Both the position numbers and the translations under genes were made by a program. Positions 57,629 to 64,000 of a stretch of DNA of 64,000 nucleotides are shown here, piece by piece; positions within the stretch are counted from its first letter, which is position 1; the number at the start of each line of letters is the position of its first letter. A model generated the notes under the pieces. The model was not told the origin of the DNA. It saw only the letters and a program-made list of their open reading frames with translations, and made no database searches. Source of the DNA: Streptomyces spiralis (lineage in GTDB: Bacteria > Actinomycetota > Actinomycetes > Streptomycetales > Streptomycetaceae); NCBI RefSeq assembly GCF_014654675.1, contig NZ_BNBC01000022.1, forward strand, positions 85,555 to 149,554, given 5' to 3'.

Positions 57629-57989
57629 GCCGGCAGATTACCTCTGTGACAGAGGTAAGTGCCCCAAGAGACGGTCAAGACCGGCGCGACCGCCGGGCCT
57701 CACGGCGATTCACGCATTGATTGAATTTGGTAATTGAAATTCGATATTCAACGCGACAGCAATTCCGAACCCACGGTTCGACGCATCAGAATCATCCGGT
57801 CGCACAACGTCACCGAATTCTGGAATTGTTTCGGAATCGCCGGCTTCGGGAATGCCCATTTCAGTGCTTCGGACAGGAGGCACGTCCGTGGGAGCCGGCG
57901 CGCCGGGCCCCGATGTCTGTCTCCAGGTCCGAGCCACGCGCCTCCCGCGGTGTCCGTCCATCGAGCACCTGCTGAGGGAGGCGCAGCGT
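57629..57989. other. Divergent region with an AT-rich island
   Basis: These 361 bases separate the marR operon from a sigma factor gene. Besides the MarR operator they contain an island of low GC at about 57713-57800 and 57810-57850, sharply unlike the rest of the window. It includes TTGAA and TTCAA arms at 57720-57752. Promoters of the sigma factor are expected here. No gene is supported. Confidence 0.5.
57638..57658. promoter_or_regulatory. MarR operator
   Basis: TTACCTCTGT (57638-57647), one base, then ACAGAGGTAA (57649-57658) is a perfect 10-bp inverted repeat, the usual form of a MarR site. It covers the region immediately upstream of the marR start. Confidence 0.85.
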
Positions 57990-58781
57990 ATGCGTACCAC
58001 CGGCAGAACGAAGTCCCATCCGCATGACGACGCCCCCGACACCGCGGCGGCGTTCGAGCGGCTCGCACGACTGCCGGACGGCCCCGAGCGCAAGGCGCTC
58101 CGGGACGAGCTGGTCCAGGTGTGGCTGCCGATGGCCGAGCGGATCGCCGTCCGCTTCCGCGGGCGCGGCGAGGCCCTGGAAGATCTGTACCAGGTGGCGG
58201 CGCTCGGCCTGGTCAAGGCCGTCGACCACTACGATCCGGCGCGTGGCTACGCGTTCGAGGCGTACGCCGTGCCGACCGTCACCGGGGAGATCAAGCGGCA
58301 CTTCCGCGACCACATGTGGACGCTGCACGTGCCGCGCCGGGTCCAGGACCTGCGCAACCGGGTGCGGCGCGCCGCGAAGGAGCTGGCGCAGACCACCCCG
58401 GGCCGGGCGCCGACCATCAGCGAGATCGCCGAGTACACCCATCTGAGCGTCAGCGACGTGCGCACCGGCATGGAGGCCCTGGACTGCTTCGCCGCGCTCT
58501 CCCTGGAGGCGGAGGTGCCGGGCACCGAGGGCTACGCGCTCGGCGACGGCCTGGGCGAGGCCGACCCGCGCTACGACCTCGTGGTGGACCGGGTGGCCGT
58601 CAAACCGTGTCTGGAGGCGCTGCCCGAACGCGAGCGGATGATCCTCTACCTGCGCTTCTTCCGGGGTATGACGCAGAGCCGGATCGCACAGCAGCTCGGG
58701 ATCTCGCAGATGCACGTCTCACGGCTGCTCAGCGGCTGCTTCGCCCAGTTGCGCGAGGAGTTGCTCGCCGAGACGCTCTGA
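57990..58781 (+). CDS. RNA polymerase sigma factor, SigB/SigF/SigG group (SigG-like)
   Basis: The 263-residue protein shows sigma region 2 (LVQVWLPMAERIAVRFRGRG, LEDLYQVAALGLVKAVDHYD, FEAYAVPTVTGEIKRHFRDH), region 3, and region 4 ending in TQSRIAQQLGISQMHVSRLL. The ATG at 57990 has GGGAGG eight bases upstream. The neighbourhood (VOC protein, GlgX, GlgE) resembles, from memory, that of sigG in S. coelicolor, so SigG is a fair guess, not a firm call. It is shorter than the factor at 16214, and the two share the SQMHVSRLL end. Confidence 0.9.
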   Translation: MRTTGRTKSHPHDDAPDTAAAFERLARLPDGPERKALRDELVQVWLPMAERIAVRFRGRGEALEDLYQVAALGLVKAVDHYDPARGYAFEAYAVPTVTGEIKRHFRDHMWTLHVPRRVQDLRNRVRRAAKELAQTTPGRAPTISEIAEYTHLSVSDVRTGMEALDCFAALSLEAEVPGTEGYALGDGLGEADPRYDLVVDRVAVKPCLEALPERERMILYLRFFRGMTQSRIAQQLGISQMHVSRLLSGCFAQLREELLAETL

Positions 58782-58861
58782 CCGCAGGCGCCCCGCTCCC
58801 CCGGTCGATCACCGTCCCCCCTGACCGCCCGGTCGGGTGATCGGGTGTGGGCCGGGCCGCC

Positions 58862-58885
58862 GTTTCGGCGGCATCGGGAGGGTAC
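58862..58885 (+). promoter_or_regulatory. Sigma-B-type promoter of the VOC gene
   Basis: GTTT at 58862-58865, then exactly 14 bases, then GGGTAC at 58880-58885 is a textbook match to the SigB-group pattern. The expected start is about 75 bases before the VOC ATG. It follows the sigma factor gene, so that factor may drive its neighbour. Confidence 0.7.
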
Positions 58886-58965
58886 TCGGCAAGCGCCCCA
58901 GGGCGTTCCCGTCGGACACTGGTGTGAGACCGGTGGCCACCGGTCGACGAAAACCAGGACGTGCA

Positions 58966-59775
58966 ATGAACCACGACGCGACACCCTCCAGCCACCCCGA
59001 GCCCGGCGTCCTCTCCACCCACTCGGTGTGCGGCGCGCCCTGCTGGGTCAGCCTGACCAGCCGCGACCTGGAGGCCACCGAGGACTTCTACCACGCCGTG
59101 CTGGGCTGGGACTGGCGCTCGACGGCCAAGCTCGGTGAGCACTTCCGTATCGCGCTCGTCGACGGTGCGCCGGTCGCGGGGATCGCGGCCGTGGCCTCCA
59201 TGTGGCAGATGGCGGTGGCCTGGACCCCGTACTTCGCCGTGCCCAGCGCCGACGCCGCCGTCTCGCGGGTGCAGGAACGCGGCGGTACGGCGGCGGTCGG
59301 GCCGATCTCGCTGCCGCCCGGGCGGGCCGCCCTGCTGGCCGACCGGGACGGCGCGACCTTCGGGATCTGGGAGGGCGAGCTGTTCACCGACTGGGAGACG
59401 TGGCGCAAGGCCGCGCCCGCCTTCATCCGGCTGCACACGCGCGACGCGTTCGACGCCGCCATGTTCTACGGCGAGGTCCTGGAGTGGGCCTCGGACCGGC
59501 CCGGCTGCTGCGAGGTCCGCTACGAGGGCGAGGAGGTCGTGCTGCGCAGCCACGGCGAGGTCGTGGCCCGCATCGAGTCGGGGGCCCTGGAGGCGGCCCC
59601 CGACCCCACGATCCGCCCCCACTGGCAGATCCACTTCCGGGTGGCCGACGTGGCCGCCTGTGCCCGGGCCGCCGAGTGCCACGGCGGCAGCGTCCTGCGC
59701 GAGGGCGCCGAGGAAGCCGTGCTGCGCGACGCGGACGGCGCCCAGTTCACGGTGACGTCCCGCCGGGAGATCTGA
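58966..59775 (+). CDS. Two-domain VOC (glyoxalase/bleomycin-resistance-like) protein
   Basis: The 269-residue protein has two vicinal-oxygen-chelate domains: CWVSLTSRDLEATEDFYHAV (residues 25-44) and, in the second half, FIRLHTRDAFDAAMFYGEVL with HFRVADVAACARAAECHGGS. It has neither a signal nor a membrane helix. Such two-domain proteins in Streptomyces are usually annotated as hydroxylases or glyoxalases of unknown substrate. The ATG at 58966 has AGGAC upstream. It lies behind a very good SigB-type promoter and ends at a strong terminator. Confidence 0.9.
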   Translation: MNHDATPSSHPEPGVLSTHSVCGAPCWVSLTSRDLEATEDFYHAVLGWDWRSTAKLGEHFRIALVDGAPVAGIAAVASMWQMAVAWTPYFAVPSADAAVSRVQERGGTAAVGPISLPPGRAALLADRDGATFGIWEGELFTDWETWRKAAPAFIRLHTRDAFDAAMFYGEVLEWASDRPGCCEVRYEGEEVVLRSHGEVVARIESGALEAAPDPTIRPHWQIHFRVADVAACARAAECHGGSVLREGAEEAVLRDADGAQFTVTSRREI

Positions 59776-59828
59776 ACCGGCCGCCGGGAGAACCGGCCGC
59801 CCGGAGATCCGAATCGGGGGTGGCGGTC

Positions 59829-59866
59829 CGCGGCCCCTCCCGGAACCGATCCCGGGAGGGGCCGCG
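59829..59866. terminator. Hairpin terminator between VOC and glgX genes
   Basis: A perfect 15-bp stem (59829-59843 with 59852-59866) closes on 8 bases between two convergent genes, 54 bases after the VOC stop and 28 before the glgX stop. Confidence 0.75.
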
Positions 59867-59893
59867 GTTCCGGGAGGGGCCCGGGCTCTTCGC

Positions 59894-62040
<2,147 letters not shown>

Positions 62041-62044
<4 letters not shown>

Positions 62045-62568
62045 CGGGCCTCCTCCAGGACGGCCTCCTTCAGGACGTCCTCCGGGCCGCTCAGCGGAGA
62101 GGCCAGCGCGGCGACCGGCATGGCACGGGGCGTCTTCAGGCCCTCGCGCAGGGTCGGCTCGGGAGCCCTCGGGACCAGCGGGACACGCACCCCGGCGCGG
62201 GCCCGCTGCGAGAACCAGATGACCTTGCTGCCGGTCTCGGAGGCGCAGCACCCCCAGCCGTCGCTCGTCGCCGCGATGCGGGCCAGGCAGCTGCGCAGGT
62301 CCTGGTCCGGGCGCAGGTCGTGGTTGTTCTCCCCGACGGCGGTGATGAGGTGCTGGCCGGTCCACCACATCTCGATGGATGTGTGCTTGTCCCGGGCGTG
62401 CTCGTCGATGGCCTTCAGCAGCATCTCGGCGCCGCCGCACACAGGTTCTACGAGGTCCTCCAGGTCCCAGAACCGGAGGTGAGCGGCCAGGATGCGCCTG
62501 ACCTGTCCGACCCGTTCCGGGCTGACTTCCACGTCGAGGTGGTAGTAGCAGGGCACTGCGGTCTTCAT
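62041..62568 (-). CDS. HATPase-like (RsbW-related) regulatory protein
   Basis: The 175-residue protein resembles the GHKL/anti-sigma ATPase family: HLRFWDLEDLVEPVCGGAEM and LLKAIDEHARDKHTSIEMWW occupy the N-box position, and GCCASETGSKVIWFSQRA the end. The canonical N-box Asn and G-box are not clear, so ATP binding is doubtful. It is upstream of and translationally coupled to glgX, which places a stress-type regulator next to glycogen breakdown. The ATG at 62568 has GAGGAGCCAACG upstream. Confidence 0.75.
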
Positions 62569-62927
62569 CGTCGTTGGCTCCTCACGGCGAGGCTCGCGAC
62601 TCCCTCAAGGCCCCTGTGTCGGGCTCAGCCCCCGAGTACGAAGCGTGAGCACGTGTTGCCTCTGAGTCAGATCCCACAGTGAGCGCGCTACGCCATTCGT
62701 GCAACCCGAGCGGTCGGGAAGGAGGCGTCGAGCGCTCTGGCCAGGACCGCGGCGAGCAGGCGAAACACGCTGGTTGAAGATCCAACAGGACGGTGGGTCG
62801 TTGAACGTGCACCATGAGTGAAAGTCTCGAGCGCCGTGAACGGGACCCGTGCCTCCGCGTACGCGGTCACCGCCCCGACCGTCGGGGAAACGTGCCCATC
62901 GAGCGCATCCGAAAGGTGAACGGCGCC
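62569..62927. other. Divergent region between the HATPase-like and DUF5133 genes
   Basis: No gene, repeat or SigB-type promoter stands out in these 359 bases; promoters for both flanking genes should lie here. Confidence 0.3.
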
Positions 62928-63236
62928 ATGCTGCTACCCGCCAAGGCCGAAGTCGCACGGCATCTGCGGCAGTACCGGGCGTGGGAACGCGCGATGCTCG
63001 CGTCCCCCGACGACCGCAGGGTGCGGGCCACCTTCGAGGATTCGGGCTACACCCTGTGCGTGCTGATGGGCAAGCGGTGCGCACGGGAGGCCGCGGACGC
63101 CGCGGAGCGCTATCTGCGCACCAACCTCGTCACCTATCTGCGTGAGCAGGGCAGCGGCCGGCCGCACGTCGGTGTCGTCACGCGGCGCGTCGGCCGGCGC
63201 ACGGCGAAGGACAGGCGTTCGCCCGCCGGGGCGTAG
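62928..63236 (+). CDS. DUF5133 family protein (second copy)
   Basis: The 102-residue product starts MLLPAKAEVARHLRQYRAW and has the DUF5133 signature TFEDSGYTLCVLMGKR, then a helix YLRTNLVTYLREQGSGRP and a basic tail. Function is unknown. The ATG at 62928 has AAAGGTGA eight bases upstream. It precedes glgE on the same strand, 195 bases away with a hairpin between. Its paralogue lies at 24329-24586. Confidence 0.85.
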   Translation: MLLPAKAEVARHLRQYRAWERAMLASPDDRRVRATFEDSGYTLCVLMGKRCAREAADAAERYLRTNLVTYLREQGSGRPHVGVVTRRVGRRTAKDRRSPAGA

Positions 63237-63291
63237 GGCCCACCGGGCACAGAGCCCAGCGGGGCACACGGCTCAGCGGGACACGGAGCCC

Positions 63292-63318
63292 GCGGGGGCG
63301 TGGACTCCACGCCCCCGC
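63292..63318 (+). terminator. Hairpin between DUF5133 and glgE
   Basis: GCGGGGGCGTGGA (63292-63304) and TCCACGCCCCCGC (63306-63318) are perfectly complementary, with a single base between, so the real loop is slightly larger. It lies 56 bases after the DUF5133 stop and 114 bases before the glgE ATG. Confidence 0.65.
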
Positions 63319-63431
63319 ACGCCTTCCCCGGGCAGCACATGCCGGGGACGGTCCCCGAGAAGGACATGCCGAGAAGATGCGGGTTCCCGGCCGGGCGCGA
63401 GCCCGGCCTCAAGCACGGTGGAGGTGACACC

Positions 63432-64000
63432 ATGAGTTCGACCCCGAGTTCGACCTCGGTCCTCGGCCGCATTCCGGTGCGGGACGTCCGCCCGGCCGTG
63501 GAGTGCGGCCGTCGCCCGGCCAAGGCGGTGACGGGCGAGACGTTCCAGGTCACCGCCACCGTGTTCCGCGAGGGCCACGACGCCGTGGCCGCCAATGTGG
63601 TGCTCACCGATCCGGAAGGCCGTCCGGGTCCCTGGACGCCGATGCACGAGCTGGCGCCGGGCAGCGACCGCTGGGGCGCCGAGGTCACCCCCGACGCGCC
63701 CGGGCGCTGGACGTACCACGTGGAGGCGTGGAGCGATCCGGTCGCCACCTGGCGGCACACCGCCTGTATCAAGGTGCCGGCCGGCATCGACGCCGGGCTG
63801 GTGCTGGAGGAGGGCACCGCGCTCCTGGAGCGTGCCGCGGGCGCGGTCCCGCGGGGGCCGGAGCGCGATACGGTGCTGGCCGCCGCCGAGGTGGTGGGCG
63901 ACGACTCGCTTCAGGTCATGACGCGGCTGGCGGCGGCGTTGACGCCGGAGGTGGACGCGGTGCTGGCCCGGTATCCGCTGCGGGAGCTGGTCACCGCCTC
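63432..64000 (+). CDS. glgE: Maltosyltransferase GlgE (N-terminal part)
   Basis: The gene is cut by the window edge; 189 residues are visible. They form the N-terminal DUF3416 domain of GlgE: RIPVRDVRPAVECGRRPAKA, GETFQVTATVFREGHDAVAA and WRHTACIKVPAGIDAGLVLE. GlgE transfers maltose from maltose-1-phosphate to alpha-1,4-glucan, the actinobacterial route to linear glucans. The ATG at 63432 has GGAGG seven bases upstream. GlgX on the other strand upstream shows this is an alpha-glucan locus. Confidence 0.9.
   Translation, partial: MSSTPSSTSVLGRIPVRDVRPAVECGRRPAKAVTGETFQVTATVFREGHDAVAANVVLTDPEGRPGPWTPMHELAPGSDRWGAEVTPDAPGRWTYHVEAWSDPVATWRHTACIKVPAGIDAGLVLEEGTALLERAAGAVPRGPERDTVLAAAEVVGDDSLQVMTRLAAALTPEVDAVLARYPLRELVTA

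Overview
The window reads as a chromosomal segment of a Streptomyces species, probably from an arm region. The DNA is very GC-rich with strong third-position GC bias. The gene content is typical of the genus: a short chaplin, a WhiB-like protein, DUF5133 and DUF397 proteins, SpoIIE-type PP2C phosphatases, anti-sigma-like ATPases, two SigB/F/G-class sigma factors, Tat-exported hydrolases and a GlgE glycogen/maltosyl system. I saw no rRNA, tRNA, CRISPR array, transposase or in-frame TTA codon.

1-12.8 kb: end of a membrane protein, an NlpC/P60 hydrolase with a repetitive linker, a DUF574-type methyltransferase divergent from a GAF-PP2C phosphatase, a doubtful ORF, a lipoprotein with a metallopeptidase-like end, an SCO6745-like protein, a CYP152-type P450 that reads in frame into a hemerythrin gene, a small secreted protein, a DoxX protein with a helical partner, and an MFS exporter. 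13-20.2 kb: a coupled pyruvyl-transferase/FAD-oxidoreductase pair, a stress sigma factor with a sigma-B-type promoter, a DMT transporter, a ferredoxin-NADP+ reductase with an iron-box-like site, and a chaplin. 20.4-30.1 kb: two proteins of unknown function, a two-gene graspetide (ATP-grasp RiPP) locus, DUF5133, WhiB-like, and a Streptomyces regulatory kit (HEAT-like protein, HATPase, DUF397, XRE/DUF5753, DUF574 methyltransferase), then a Gfo/Idh/MocA oxidoreductase.

30.1-49.5 kb: a Tat-exported GH64 glucanase behind a perfect palindromic operator, a membrane PP2C phosphatase, an MFS exporter, a PucR-like regulator with two HTH domains, a 16-bp tandem repeat array, a YrdC/Sua5 protein, a metallophosphoesterase and a TauD dioxygenase. 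These are followed by a fructan system: exported GH32, ABC binding protein and two permeases, cytosolic GH32, and a LacI repressor with two predicted operators in the divergent promoter region. An aldo/keto reductase and a LigD-type phosphoesterase close this stretch. 49.7-64 kb: a large PAS-GAF-PP2C-HATPase regulator, a DoxX-like protein, an ATP-dependent DNA ligase, a HemC, a MarR-controlled ABC exporter with a perfect operator, a second SigB-class sigma factor, a VOC protein with a textbook sigma-B promoter, GlgX, an HATPase-like protein, a second DUF5133 protein and the start of GlgE.

Two themes tie the window together. One is general-stress control: two sigma factors, three PP2C proteins, several RsbW-like ATPases and four candidate GNNT-N14/15-GGGTAC promoters. 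The other is polysaccharide handling: fructan uptake and hydrolysis, beta-1,3-glucan hydrolysis and alpha-glucan metabolism. The item most likely to be an undescribed system is the graspetide locus at 23.0-24.3 kb. The most unusual gene structure is the P450-hemerythrin reading frame at 7.2-9.2 kb.
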